NCBI RefSeq assembly: GCF_035984415.1
Contig: NZ_CP130720.1
Span: 6,944,001-7,008,000 of the forward strand
Length of the DNA: 64,000 nt
DNA from: Streptomyces sp. NBC_01296
Lineage (GTDB): Bacteria; Actinomycetota; Actinomycetes; Streptomycetales; Streptomycetaceae
Direction: 5' to 3'
This document shows, one piece after another, positions 39,631 through 48,517 of this stretch (position 1 is the first letter of the stretch; the number at the start of each line of letters is the position of its first letter). The notes under the pieces were generated by a model. The model did no database searches, was not told the DNA's origin, and saw only the letters and a program-made list of their open reading frames with translations. Made by a program: the position numbers and the translations under genes.

Positions 39631-41295
39631 TCAGGGGCCGACCGGCCACGGGCCGCGGGCCGGTGGGGTCTCGGCCGGGGCCCCCTCGGTCTCCTCGGCT
39701 TCGATCGACGCCGAGGCCCGGGCCGGCGGCTGGACGATGTGCAGCGGCTTCGACAGCGTCACGCGGCCCGGCCCGCCCGGGGCCGGCAGCTGCCGCCCGG
39801 GCAGCAGCTCCTGCACCGCCTGCCGGTGCGCCGGGTGCGTGGCGTCGTCGTACGGGTCCGGCGTGGCGGGCACCTGCAACCGGTGCACGGGACCCGCGCC
39901 GAGCCGGGCGTACCCGCGCCCCGGCGGCACCTGGGCCGTCGGGGTGGTGTGCGGCGGCAGCCCCAGTACGTCGGTGATCTGCTGGATCGCGGCCGGCCCG
40001 AGCACGATCCGGGCCCGGGTGTGCTGCCAGACGGCGTCGTTCAGCAGCTCCAGGTGGTCGAACTGCTCCGCCACCACGACCGTGATGTGCGCGGCGCGCC
40101 CGTGCCGCAGCGGTACCTGGAGCTGGGCGAGGGGGTCGGGGCCCCCGTCGGCGGCCGCGAGGTGCGCGAGCACGCTGGGCCGGTCCAGCAGGATCCACAG
40201 CGGCCGCCGGGTGTCCTCGGGCGCGGGCCGGCCGGCCTCCCGGGCCCGGTGCGTGGCGATCAGCCGCCGCTCGGTCTCGCGCGCCGCCCACTCCAGGATG
40301 GCCAGCGCCCCGGCCGGACCGCACTCCACGGCCAGCACGCCCGTACGCCCCGACAGGCAGGAGTACTCCCCACTGCCGCCGCCCTCGACGATCAGTACCT
40401 CGCCCCCGTGCTGCAGGGCCTGCAGCGCGATCGAGCGCAGCAGGGTCGAGGTGCCGCTGCCCGGTTGGCCGACGGCCAGCAGGTGCGGCTCGGTGGAGCG
40501 GGGGCCGGTGCGCCAGATCACCGGCGGCACGTCGCGCGACTCGTCGCCCTCCACGACGGGGAGGGTGCGCTGCACACCGCCGGCGTCGGTGAAGCCGAGC
40601 ACGGTCTCGCCGGGCGAGGTGACGAACGGCTGGGCGGCGATGCCCGTCGCCAGCGCCGCGAGCACCGTCAGGTCGAGCTGGTTGCCCTCCTCGTCCCAGT
40701 CGAAGAGGTACTCCCGGCCGCGCCCGGACTTCGCGTGCAGCAGGGCCTCGATCCGGGCCCGCGAGGCGGCCTCGCCGTCGGTGAAGTAGGCGGGGTAGCG
40801 GATCCGGAGCCGGGTGATGCGGCCGGCGTCGTCGAAGGCGTAGTCGCTGAACGCCTTGTCCCACTCCCCGCCGTGGGTGAAGAGCGGGCTCGGGTCCTCG
40901 GGGGTGGAGAAGTACGGCACGAGGGCCTCGTAAAGGGATCCGAGCCGTTCGGTCTCGGCATCGCTGGGCCCGGTCTTCACGGGGGTCCGGTCGCGTCCCT
41001 GCCAGGCCGCCGCCGCCATCAGGGTGATCAGGGAGCAGAGGGGGCCGTAGGGGGCGAGCGCGACCACGAGGACGCAGGCGGCGCCCAGGAACAGCGCGGG
41101 ACCACGCTTGTCCTTGGGGGTCTGCGTCCACTTGCGCCGCCCGGCCGCGGCCAGGATGCGCAGGCCGCGCCCGATGACGAAGAGCGGATGGAGGACGTCC
41201 GTGGCGCTGTCGGCGGCCGTGCGAGCAAGGTCGCGGCCCCGGGCCGGCGACATGGTGCCGCTGCTGAGGATGCGGGGGAGCGGGCGCCGGGCCAC
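39631..41295 (-). CDS. sffA: SpoIIIE/FtsK-like septal ATPase SffA
   Basis: 554 residues. A membrane region (about 65-98), then a FtsK/SpoIIIE-like P-loop domain with Walker A GQPGSGTS (276-283), LLDRPSVLAHL and a C-terminal IVLGPAAIQQITDVLG segment, closed by a Pro/Glu tail. SffA of S. coelicolor is brought to sporulation septa by SmeA; the smeA gene is directly upstream here, in the same order. It helps chromosome handling and septation during sporulation. GTG at 41295 with GGAG upstream. smeA-sffA is known as a BldM-WhiI target in S. venezuelae; the site is not resolved here. Confidence 0.9.
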   Translation of the reverse strand: MARRPLPRILSSGTMSPARGRDLARTAADSATDVLHPLFVIGRGLRILAAAGRRKWTQTPKDKRGPALFLGAACVLVVALAPYGPLCSLITLMAAAAWQGRDRTPVKTGPSDAETERLGSLYEALVPYFSTPEDPSPLFTHGGEWDKAFSDYAFDDAGRITRLRIRYPAYFTDGEAASRARIEALLHAKSGRGREYLFDWDEEGNQLDLTVLAALATGIAAQPFVTSPGETVLGFTDAGGVQRTLPVVEGDESRDVPPVIWRTGPRSTEPHLLAVGQPGSGTSTLLRSIALQALQHGGEVLIVEGGGSGEYSCLSGRTGVLAVECGPAGALAILEWAARETERRLIATHRAREAGRPAPEDTRRPLWILLDRPSVLAHLAAADGGPDPLAQLQVPLRHGRAAHITVVVAEQFDHLELLNDAVWQHTRARIVLGPAAIQQITDVLGLPPHTTPTAQVPPGRGYARLGAGPVHRLQVPATPDPYDDATHPAHRQAVQELLPGRQLPAPGGPGRVTLSKPLHIVQPPARASASIEAEETEGAPAETPPARGPWPVGP

Positions 41296-41344
41296 GGGCG
41301 TCTCCTGGAGTTGTCGTGGTGCGGGAGGGTGCGTGCGGGCGGCG

Positions 41345-41539
41345 CTACAGCTTGATCCCGCCGAGCAGGCTGGCGAGGCTCGCGGTGCTCGCCGTGATGC
41401 TCGGCGCGATGGCGGAGCCGGCGAGGAAGAAGCCGAACAGGGCACAGACGAACGCGTGGGACAGCTTCATCCCGTCCTTCTTGAAGAAGAGGAAGGCGAT
41501 GATGCCGAGCAGGACGACGCCTGAGATGGACAGGATCAT
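41345..41539 (-). CDS. smeA: Small septal membrane protein SmeA
   Basis: 64 residues, two membrane helices (about 1-20 and 28-45) with a short KKDGMKLSHAF loop and an Ala/Ser-rich C-terminus. Size, topology and position upstream of sffA match SmeA, which targets SffA to septa in sporulating hyphae. ATG at 41539 with GGAGAACC upstream. Operon with sffA, 49 bp apart. Confidence 0.88.
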   Translation of the reverse strand: MILSISGVVLLGIIAFLFFKKDGMKLSHAFVCALFGFFLAGSAIAPSITASTASLASLLGGIKL

Positions 41540-41871
41540 GAGAGGTTCTCCTGGTGGGTGGGGACAGTCACCATCAGTTGTTCCAGGCTCACAGGAAGTA
41601 TCAATGCGATAAAAGGTGCATACGGGTGAATCCAGGCTTTTTTCACTTGACCGGCGCAGCCCGGCTGGTGCACCCGGTGTGAAGCGGGCCCAACCGGACC
41701 AGTCCGGCGCCAACCAGCGCCAACGGGGATCCTTGCCTCGGTCCGGCCCCCGTATGTGCAGGTCCGGGCGCTACTCTGGCGATTCACCCGTACGGCCGCA
41801 GCGCCGTACGCCCCCCTGCCCGCCGGCCTGGGGAACCTCATGCCGACAGCGAGTGAAAGGCGGTACGACAG
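41540..41871. promoter_or_regulatory. Divergent promoter region, smeA-sffA versus ankyrin gene
   Basis: A 332-bp gap with a short AT-rich patch close to smeA (41600-41650, TTTTTTCACTTGA). BldM-WhiI control is expected for smeA-sffA from work in S. venezuelae, but I cannot pick the site by eye. No coding frame is convincing. Confidence 0.45.
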
Positions 41872-42294
41872 ATGAGCGAGCACGAGCCCACCGAGGGCGG
41901 CTCCCAGGGCGCTCCCGACGAGGACGTCATCGAGCTGGCCACCAAGATCTTCGACCTCGCCCGCCAGGGCGAGACCGAGACGCTCACCGCGTACCTCGAC
42001 GCCGGAGTCCCGGCCAACCTCACCAACGACCGCGGCGACACCCTCGTGATGCTGGCCGCGTACCACGGCCACGCCGCCACCGTCACGGCCCTGCTGGCCC
42101 GCGGCGCCGAGGCCGACCGCGCCAACGACCGCGGCCAGACCCCGCTCGCCGGCGCCGTCTTCAAGGGCGAGGAGGCCGTCATCCGCGCCCTGCTCGCCGG
42201 AGGCGCCGACCCGACGGCCGGAACCCCCTCCGCCGTGGACACCGCCCGCATGTTCGCGAAGGCGGACCTGCTGGAACTCTTCGGAGCCAAGTAG
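41872..42294 (+). CDS. Ankyrin-repeat protein
   Basis: 140 residues. After an acidic disordered start, about three ankyrin repeats are visible (about 30-130; ...LTNDRGDTLVMLAAYHGHA, RANDRGQTPLAGAVFKGEE, DPTAGTPSAVDTARMF). Small stand-alone ankyrin proteins of this kind occur in Streptomyces and serve as protein-binding scaffolds; partner unknown. ATG at 41872 with AAAGGCGG upstream. Divergent from smeA. Confidence 0.88.
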   Translation: MSEHEPTEGGSQGAPDEDVIELATKIFDLARQGETETLTAYLDAGVPANLTNDRGDTLVMLAAYHGHAATVTALLARGAEADRANDRGQTPLAGAVFKGEEAVIRALLAGGADPTAGTPSAVDTARMFAKADLLELFGAK

Positions 42295-42528
42295 TCCGTT
42301 TTTGCCCGTGACCTGGCACGGTCCGACCGGTCCGCCACCTCACGGGTTGATCACGGCGGCCGTAAATGTGGTCGCGGCGCACAAACCGGCTGGGTCATCA
42401 TGGCGTCGGATTCGATTTGCGAACACGGCGGACGGGCAGGAGCGGGCAGGACACGACGGGTGTCCGGGCCCACCCCCTGCGCAGACCGGCCGCCCCGGTC
42501 GCGACGCACCGACGAGAGTGAGAAGGCA

Positions 42529-42591
42529 ATGGTCTACATCGAGCGGAACATGACGGCGAACGTCCTCACATGCTGTTACGCGGCCCTGTGA
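42529..42591 (+). CDS. Tiny ORF (20 aa) before the HEAT-like gene, possible leader peptide
   Basis: MVYIERNMTANVLTCCYAAL, with GAGAAGG 4-6 nt before the ATG and a TGA 47 bp before the next gene. A codon-consistent extension to an ATG at 42400 exists but reads like non-coding DNA. The adjacent Cys pair and hydrophobic end suggest a leader or an exported/modified peptide; neither is shown. Confidence 0.4.
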   Translation: MVYIERNMTANVLTCCYAAL

Positions 42592-42637
42592 ATCCCGATT
42601 CCCGGTTGCGTCCCCAGCTTGATTTGAGGCCATTCCC

Positions 42638-44035
42638 ATGTTCGAACCAGTCATAGCGCCAAGCGGCACCCTGCTCGGGCTCCTCCAGCGGGGCCGCGGC
42701 GACGGCACGCTGCACGCCCTCGCGGCGCCCCGCACGGAGGCCCTCGCGGCCCTCAACCGGTGCGTGGTCAGCGATCCGCGCCAGGACTGGCAGGTCGAGA
42801 ACCGCTCGCTGTACTACGCCCGCCTGTACCTGGATCTCGACGGCCCCCTCGGCGAGATCGAGAGCCACCTCTTCAGCGCCGACGACCTCGTCGACGACAC
42901 GGACCACCGGACCGGCCTCGCCCTGTCCGTCCTGGGCCACCTGGCCTCGTACGGCCGCGACGACGCGCTCATGCTGCTGCGCCGCTACGCCGCCTCCGGC
43001 GCCAACTGGGCCTGGGCCCTCGACGAGCTCGCCCTGCGCGACGACGACGAGGGGCTGCGCAGCCTCGCCACGCCCGTCCTCGCCAGATTCCCGGCCACGG
43101 CCGAGGGCGAGGCGCGGCTGGCCGCCGCCGTCCGCGACGCGTACGAGCCCCGGCCCTGGTGCCTGTGGGAACAGTCACCCGAGTACGGCGACCGCCTGCG
43201 CGCAGCCCGCCAACAGGGCTCCTTCGACCGCTGGCAGCGCCAGCTCACCCCGAACGGGCCCCGTCCCGGCTGGGGAGTCCAGGCCGTCTTCGACTGGGCC
43301 GCCGACGGCTTGCGCCGCGGCACCCCGCTGCACGTGCCCGCCGCGCGCTGTCTCGCCGCCGTCGCCGCACCCGAGGACCGCTCCGCGATCCTCGCGGCCG
43401 CCGCCGGCGCCGCGGGCGAGGCCGCCCGGGCCACCGCGCTGCACCACCTGGTCCTCGCCGAACCGGATAACCCGGCCGTACTGGACCTCATCGAAGCCGC
43501 CGGGGACGAGCCCGCCGTGGCCGCCTACGAGCGCATGTGCGGCCCCGCGGCCGTCGACCGGGCCCGCCAGTGGGTCCACCGCCCCGACGCCCTGGGCGCG
43601 GCCGCAGCCGCCCTCCTGGCCGCCCGGGGCGGAGCCGAGGACACCGGACTCGTCCTGGGCGCCCTCCGCTCCACGGTCCGCGGCTCCGGCCCGGACGCCC
43701 AGCGGCTGTTCGCCCTGGTCGACGGGGCGGGCCGGCTCTCCATCGGCTGCGCGGCACCGGTGCTGCGCCACATCTACCGCGAGACGGCCTCGTCCCACCT
43801 GCGCGGGCGCGCGGCGCGCGCCCTGGCCAGCACGGACCCGTCCTTCGCGGCCGGCTTCGCCGTGGAATGCCTCTGGGACTGCGAGGAGACCACCCGCGAG
43901 GTGGCGGCCCACCACGCGGAAACGGCGGACGCCCGCGTGGCGCCGAGGCTCCGCAGACTGGCATCGGACCCGGCGGAGGAAGAGGACGTCCAGTCGGCGG
44001 TCCGCAGCAGGATCGCGCCGGAGTCGGCGGTGTAG
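42638..44035 (+). CDS. HEAT-like repeat protein (hypothetical)
   Basis: 465 residues, all-alpha, rich in Ala/Leu/Arg with HEAT-like helical repeats especially in the last two thirds (RCLAAVAAPEDRSAILAAAAGAAGEAARATALHHL and later units). The N-terminal part holds YYARLYLDLDGPLGEIESHLFSADDLVDDTDHRTGLALSVLGHLASYG. No catalytic motif or signal is seen; likely a scaffold. ATG at 42638. Preceded by a 20-codon ORF. Confidence 0.7.
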   Translation: MFEPVIAPSGTLLGLLQRGRGDGTLHALAAPRTEALAALNRCVVSDPRQDWQVENRSLYYARLYLDLDGPLGEIESHLFSADDLVDDTDHRTGLALSVLGHLASYGRDDALMLLRRYAASGANWAWALDELALRDDDEGLRSLATPVLARFPATAEGEARLAAAVRDAYEPRPWCLWEQSPEYGDRLRAARQQGSFDRWQRQLTPNGPRPGWGVQAVFDWAADGLRRGTPLHVPAARCLAAVAAPEDRSAILAAAAGAAGEAARATALHHLVLAEPDNPAVLDLIEAAGDEPAVAAYERMCGPAAVDRARQWVHRPDALGAAAAALLAARGGAEDTGLVLGALRSTVRGSGPDAQRLFALVDGAGRLSIGCAAPVLRHIYRETASSHLRGRAARALASTDPSFAAGFAVECLWDCEETTREVAAHHAETADARVAPRLRRLASDPAEEEDVQSAVRSRIAPESAV

Positions 44036-44330
44036 GGCGGCGATCGGGCACTCCCGGGGCGGTGGCCGGGGCCGGGTCGGGGCCGGAGGGGCGGGGGACG
44101 CGCACCCCGCGCCGGGAGAGCGGACGGGGACGCCGGGGGCGGGGTCCGTGTGCTCGGGGTCGGGGGTGCCGACCGGAGATCCGGGGGGCGGGGTCCTGCG
44201 CTCGGCACGGCGACGAAGGCCGATCGGGAGGTCGTCCACGCGGACCCGCCCCGCACCCCCCGACCAACCCCTCCCGTCCCCGCGTGCGTGGACCCCCTCC
44301 CCGAAGCCGCCGCTCGCGCCGCCCGACCCC
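44036..44330. other. 295-bp convergent gap, strongly strand-biased
   Basis: The left half is G-rich and the right half C-rich on the plus strand, but no clean hairpin or coding frame is visible. It separates the HEAT-like gene from the end of pxpC. Confidence 0.4.
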
Positions 44331-45200
44331 CTACCCCCGTACGAAGCGCAGCGGGATTCCCGGTCTGGCTTGGGCCGCCGCGTACAGGGGTGGGCCCGCG
44401 GGGACCACCCCGACGACCGGGTAGCCGCCCGTCACCGGATGGTCGGCCAGGAACACCACCGGCAGGCCGTCCGGGGGGACCTGGACGGCACCAAGCACCA
44501 TGCCCTCGCTCGGGAGTTCACCGCCGCGGCTGCGGATCAGCCGGGCCCCGGCCTCGGTGCGGAGTCCGATGCGGTTCGACGCCGGCGAGACACGGAACTC
44601 CGCGCGCCACAGGGCCGCGATCGAAGCCGGCTCGAACCAGTCCGCCCGCGGCCCCGGCCGCAACGGCAGCACCAGCTCGGTCGGCGCCCCCGGCACCCGC
44701 AGCGCATCCGCCCCGCAGACCGGATCCGGCCCGGCCGGGCCCACCGGCAGCACCGTCCCGGCCGACAGGACAGGCGGCCCCAGCCCCGACAGCAGGTCCG
44801 TCGAGCGACTGCCCAGGACCGGCGGTACGGCGAACCCTCCCCGCACCGCGACGTAGCTGCGCACCCCGGACTCCGCCCGGCCCACCTCCAGCTCCGCCCC
44901 GGCCCGGAGCCGTACCGGGGCTCCCCAGGCCACCGCCCGGCCGGACACCCGTACCGCACAAGGGGCTCCCGTGACCGCCACGGTCACGGGAGACAGCGCC
45001 CGCAGGCCGACCCCGTCCAGGGTGGTCTCCAGTGCGGCCGCCTCCGGCGGGTTGCCCAGCAGCCGGTTGGCCAGGCCGTGCGCCCCCGCGTCCAGCGCGC
45101 CCGACCTGGGCACCCCCAGGTGCGCGTGTCCGGGCCGCCCCAGGTCCTGGACCGTGGTCAGCGCCCCCGCCCGGAGCACCTCCAGCGCAGCACCCCTCAC
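44331..45200 (-). CDS. pxpC: 5-oxoprolinase subunit PxpC
   Basis: 289 residues. Biotin-dependent carboxyltransferase-like (KipA/AHS2) fold: LEVLRAGALTTVQDLGRPGHAHLGVPRSGALD, then GIRSYVAVRGGF-type and SNRIGLRTEG-type blocks. With PxpA and PxpB it hydrolyses 5-oxoproline to glutamate using ATP, salvaging pyroglutamate. GTG start at 45200 overlaps the pxpB stop by 4 bp. Last gene of the operon; no obvious terminator seen. Confidence 0.92.
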   Translation of the reverse strand: MRGAALEVLRAGALTTVQDLGRPGHAHLGVPRSGALDAGAHGLANRLLGNPPEAAALETTLDGVGLRALSPVTVAVTGAPCAVRVSGRAVAWGAPVRLRAGAELEVGRAESGVRSYVAVRGGFAVPPVLGSRSTDLLSGLGPPVLSAGTVLPVGPAGPDPVCGADALRVPGAPTELVLPLRPGPRADWFEPASIAALWRAEFRVSPASNRIGLRTEAGARLIRSRGGELPSEGMVLGAVQVPPDGLPVVFLADHPVTGGYPVVGVVPAGPPLYAAAQARPGIPLRFVRG

Positions 45201-45814
45201 CCCGCCACCTCCTCGAACCGCACCCGTACCCCCGGCGCGAACAGCGCCGCCGGTTCCCGCTCCGGATCCCACAGCACCGCGTCCGTCGACCCGATCAGCT
45301 GCCAGCCGCCGGGGGAGGAGCGCGGGTACACCCCGGCGTACTCGCCCGCCAGCGCCAGCGAGCCCGCCGGGACGGCCGTACGGGGCGTGGCCCGGCGCGG
45401 CAGGTGGTAGCGCTCCGGCAGCCCCGTCAGGTAGCCGAAGCCGGGGGCGAACCCGCAGAAGGCCACCCGGAACACCGTCCCCCCGACGATCCCCGCCACC
45501 TCCCGCTCCGCGACCCCCCACAGCCGGGCCGCCTCCGCCAGGTCCGGCCCGTCGTACCGCACCGGGACGGTGATCAGCGGCCCCTCGGTCTCCGCGAGCG
45601 GCGGCACCTCCCAGCGCGCGATCCGCTCCGCCAGCGCGCGCGGCTCGCGCACGCCGTCCAGCAGCACCGTCCGCGCGGCCGGCACGACGTCCCGTACGGC
45701 GCCCAGCTCCCCCGCGTCCCGCCGCCGCAGCAGCTCCGCGTGGAGCGCCGCCACCTCCGCCGCCGAGTCCAGCTCGATCAGCAGCGCCTCGCCGCCGACC
45801 ACCAGCGGCCTCAC
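45197..45814 (-). CDS. pxpB: 5-oxoprolinase subunit PxpB
   Basis: 205 residues. KipI/AHS1 family: GGEALLIELDS, VPVRYDGPDLAEAARLWG, FCGFAPGFGYLTGLP and TPRTAVPAGSLALAGEYAGVYPRSSPGGWQLIG. Paired with PxpC as in KipI-KipA. GTG start at 45814 overlaps the pxpA stop by 4 bp. Confidence 0.93.
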   Translation of the reverse strand: MRPLVVGGEALLIELDSAAEVAALHAELLRRRDAGELGAVRDVVPAARTVLLDGVREPRALAERIARWEVPPLAETEGPLITVPVRYDGPDLAEAARLWGVAEREVAGIVGGTVFRVAFCGFAPGFGYLTGLPERYHLPRRATPRTAVPAGSLALAGEYAGVYPRSSPGGWQLIGSTDAVLWDPEREPAALFAPGVRVRFEEVAG

Positions 45815-46590
45815 GCGAAGGCCTCCACCCGGACGCCCGCCGCGCCCAGCGCCTCGCGCACGCGCAGGGCGAGCTGCGCCGCCCCCGGGGTGTCCCCGTG
45901 CAGGCACAGCGAGCGCGCCTCCAGCGCCACCCAGGAGCCGTCGGCGGCCGTCACGGCGCCCTCGGTCGCCATCCCGACCGCGCGGGCGACCACGGCGTCC
46001 GGGTCGTGCAGCACCGCCCCCGGCTCGCTGCGCGGCACCAGGGTCCCGGCCGGCGTGTACGCCCGGTCGGCGAACGCCTCCGGTACGGCCGTGAGTCCCG
46101 CCGCCTCGGCGGCGGTCAGCAGCAGGGAGCCGGGCAGGCCGAGCACCGGCAGGTCGTCGGTCCCGGCCGCCGTCCGCACCCCGGCGACGACGGCGCCCGC
46201 CTGGTCGGCGTCGTGGACCGTGCGGTTGTACAGCGCACCGTGCGGTTTCACGTACGACACCCGGGAGCCGGCCGCCCGTGCGAAGACCTCCAGCGCCCCG
46301 ATCTGGTACGCCACCTCGTCGGCCAGCTCGCCCGCGGGCACGTCCATGGAGCGCCGCCCGAAGCCCGCCAGATCGCGGTACGCGACCTGCGCGCCGATCC
46401 GTACGCCCCGCTCCGCGGCCAGCTCGCAGACCCGGCGCATGATGGACGGGTCCCCGGCGTGGAAACCGCAGGCCACGTTGGCGCTGGTGACGACGGACAG
46501 CAGGGCCTCGTCGTCGGTCAGCGTCCAGCGCCCGAAGCCCTCGCCGAGGTCGGCGTTGAGATCGATCAGAGGTGTGATCATGGCAGCCAT
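45811..46590 (-). CDS. pxpA: 5-oxoprolinase subunit PxpA (LamB/YcsF)
   Basis: 259 residues. LamB/YcsF hallmark blocks: IDLNADLGEGFGRW, SANVACGFHAGDP, GAQVAYRDLAGFGRR, VKPHGALYN and the metal-site LCLHGDTPGA. First gene of the pxpABC operon. ATG at 46590 or at 46581; neither has a strong ribosome site. The divergent gene starts 152 bp away. Confidence 0.94.
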   Translation of the reverse strand: MAAMITPLIDLNADLGEGFGRWTLTDDEALLSVVTSANVACGFHAGDPSIMRRVCELAAERGVRIGAQVAYRDLAGFGRRSMDVPAGELADEVAYQIGALEVFARAAGSRVSYVKPHGALYNRTVHDADQAGAVVAGVRTAAGTDDLPVLGLPGSLLLTAAEAAGLTAVPEAFADRAYTPAGTLVPRSEPGAVLHDPDAVVARAVGMATEGAVTAADGSWVALEARSLCLHGDTPGAAQLALRVREALGAAGVRVEAFA

Positions 46591-46742
46591 GCGGTGAGCG
46601 TAGAACAGCGCCCGCAGGGCGGTGACGGGTTCGGCCGCGCGTTCGGCTGTACGTCCGGCGGCATGTCCGCGGGCGCCCGGGACCGATCCGGCCGAACCAT
46701 GCCGTTTGGGATGTTGTCAGCAACAGCGCCTAGTCTTTGTCC

Positions 46743-48248
46743 GTGACTCTCCCTGCCCCGGCGAAGACCCTTCCGTCCCCGGCGCCGGGCCCGGCTGCCG
46801 ACGAGGGCCTGGCCCGGCGGCTGCGCGCGCTCGCCTGCACCGCCCCGCTGCACGACCTCGACGTACGCAAGGCCAATCTCGCCGGCGAGTACGGGATCTA
46901 CGCGATGGCGGAGGTCGCGCTCTCCGCGATCGACCTGGTCACGCTCAACATGGACTTCGACACCGGCGCCGACCACGAGCAGATAGTGGCCCGGCTGCTG
47001 CCGCGCATCGCCGCGCAGGCACCGCACCGCCCGGCCGCCGAGCACGAGCGGGTGGCCCGCTGGGTGCTCGAGAACCTGATCAACGTGGGCAGCGTGGACC
47101 GGGGTTTTCGTGCGATCTACGGCACGTTCGGCCCGGACGGGGTGTACGTCCGCCGGGACTACGACTTCAAGCTGATCGAAGAGGTCCCTGGCTACGGTGG
47201 CGCGGTTTACCTCCGTACGACGGACGAGGCCGTCAACGTGCTGGTCGGCGCCCTCGACACGGACGTCACCAGCGCGCAGATCGCGGCCGAGGTGAAGCTG
47301 GAGGTCCTGATCAGCCGGGGCCGGCTGGCCGACGCCCAGCTCGCCGCCGAGCAGGCCCGCTACCGCACGGTCCAGTACGCCGAGACGCTGCGCCGCACGC
47401 TGGACGCGACCCGGCGCAACGTCCGGGCGGTGGACTGGCTCCAGTCCGTGCCCGACATGATCGAGGAGGCCCTCGACCACGTCGCCGACCGCTACCGGCA
47501 CGAGAACGCGATCCTGACGAACATCCGCCGGGCGCGCGACGAGGCGGAGGAGCCCGACAACAAGCGGCGCGCCGCCGAGCTCGTCGACATCGTCAAGGAC
47601 TGCATCCGCCGCCACACCCAGCTCCAGTCGCGCCTGCTGGACGCGGGCCCGCTGTTCCGTGCCGAGCAGGACCGGCAGGCCTTCGCGGCGCCCGCGCCGC
47701 GCTCCGGGATCGACCTGTACGGGCAGCTCGTCGCCCCGGTCCTGCCGCTGCCGGTCGCGCAGGCCGGGCGGGTCACCGACGCCTTCTTCGCCGCGGGCGC
47801 GGGCCTGCGCACGCCCGTCTCCGTGCGCGTCGCCGACCTCGTCGAGATACTGCTGACGCCGCCGGTGGAGCGCGAGCACCTCGGCGCGGAGATGCCGGAG
47901 CCGGACCTCATCGCGACCCCGGACGACAGCCGCTTCAGCGAGCAGCAGCTCGCCGCCGCGATGGAGCTCCTGGACCTGCCGCACGACGCCCCGCGCCGCC
48001 TGTCGGGCCTGCTCGCCGAGGCCCGGCGCAGCGACCCCGACCTGCCGTACCTGGTGGCCCTGCTGGCCGTCCACGCGGCGAGCCCGGCGGTCGGCACTGC
48101 GTACCGCCAGGGCGAGGAGCGGCTGCTCTTCGCGGTGGACGACGGCACGGAGCTCGACGACCCCGAGTTCGGCGGCGCGGACCTGATCGTCGGCACGGCC
48201 CTCCTGGACGCGGCCGCGATGACGGCGGACCGCACGGAGGCGGCATGA
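46743..48248 (+). CDS. MukF/JetA-like subunit of an SMC-like operon (hypothetical)
   Basis: 501 residues. A winged-helix-like N-terminal half (LANLAGEYGIYAMAEVAL, RWVLENLINVG) and long helices in the middle (about 155-290) give a kleisin-like shape; the C-terminal third is another globular part. It is the first gene of a coupled operon whose last member is a 1,608-residue SMC-like ATPase, as in MukF/MksF/JetA systems. GTG at 46743 lies 6 nt after a TAGTCT -10-like hexamer, so the mRNA may be leaderless; a TTG two codons earlier is also possible. The assignment rests on gene order and shape, not a motif. Confidence 0.65.
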   Translation: MTLPAPAKTLPSPAPGPAADEGLARRLRALACTAPLHDLDVRKANLAGEYGIYAMAEVALSAIDLVTLNMDFDTGADHEQIVARLLPRIAAQAPHRPAAEHERVARWVLENLINVGSVDRGFRAIYGTFGPDGVYVRRDYDFKLIEEVPGYGGAVYLRTTDEAVNVLVGALDTDVTSAQIAAEVKLEVLISRGRLADAQLAAEQARYRTVQYAETLRRTLDATRRNVRAVDWLQSVPDMIEEALDHVADRYRHENAILTNIRRARDEAEEPDNKRRAAELVDIVKDCIRRHTQLQSRLLDAGPLFRAEQDRQAFAAPAPRSGIDLYGQLVAPVLPLPVAQAGRVTDAFFAAGAGLRTPVSVRVADLVEILLTPPVEREHLGAEMPEPDLIATPDDSRFSEQQLAAAMELLDLPHDAPRRLSGLLAEARRSDPDLPYLVALLAVHAASPAVGTAYRQGEERLLFAVDDGTELDDPEFGGADLIVGTALLDAAAMTADRTEAA

Positions 48249-48517
48249 CCACCCCCGGGCCGGTCCATCGCCCGCGGACCGGCGCCACCGCCGGGCCGGG
48301 CCGCCATCCGCGCCCGTTGGCCGGCGCCACCTCCGGCCCGACCGCCGGGCGTCCCGCCGGGCGTCCCGCCGGGCGTCCCGCCGGGCGTCCCGCCGGGCGC
48401 GCCGCCCGCCCGGCCGCCTGCGGCCCGGACGGCCGGGCCGCTGCCGAACCGGGCAGGGCGCAGGGCGCGCCCGCCGCACATCACGACCACCCCACCGCCG
48501 AGGAGACCCACCCGTGA
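48245..48517 (+). CDS. Coupled low-complexity ORF between SMC-operon genes
   Basis: 90 residues, Pro/Arg/Ala/Gly-rich, with a GRPA tandem repeat from a 12-bp unit (48344-48403). Its ATG overlaps the preceding stop (ATGA) and its TGA overlaps the next start (GTGA), so it is coupled at both ends. No fold or family; it may be a disordered linker protein or a translation-coupling device. A conventional annotation might treat it as a 270-bp gap. Confidence 0.45.
   Translation: MTTPGPVHRPRTGATAGPGRHPRPLAGATSGPTAGRPAGRPAGRPAGRPAGRAARPAACGPDGRAAAEPGRAQGAPAAHHDHPTAEETHP
48344..48403 (+). repeat. 12-bp tandem repeat (GRPA)
   Basis: Four exact copies of GCCGGGCGTCCC (48344-48391) and a fifth imperfect copy. 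Encodes (GRPA)n in the coupled ORF. Confidence 0.9.
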
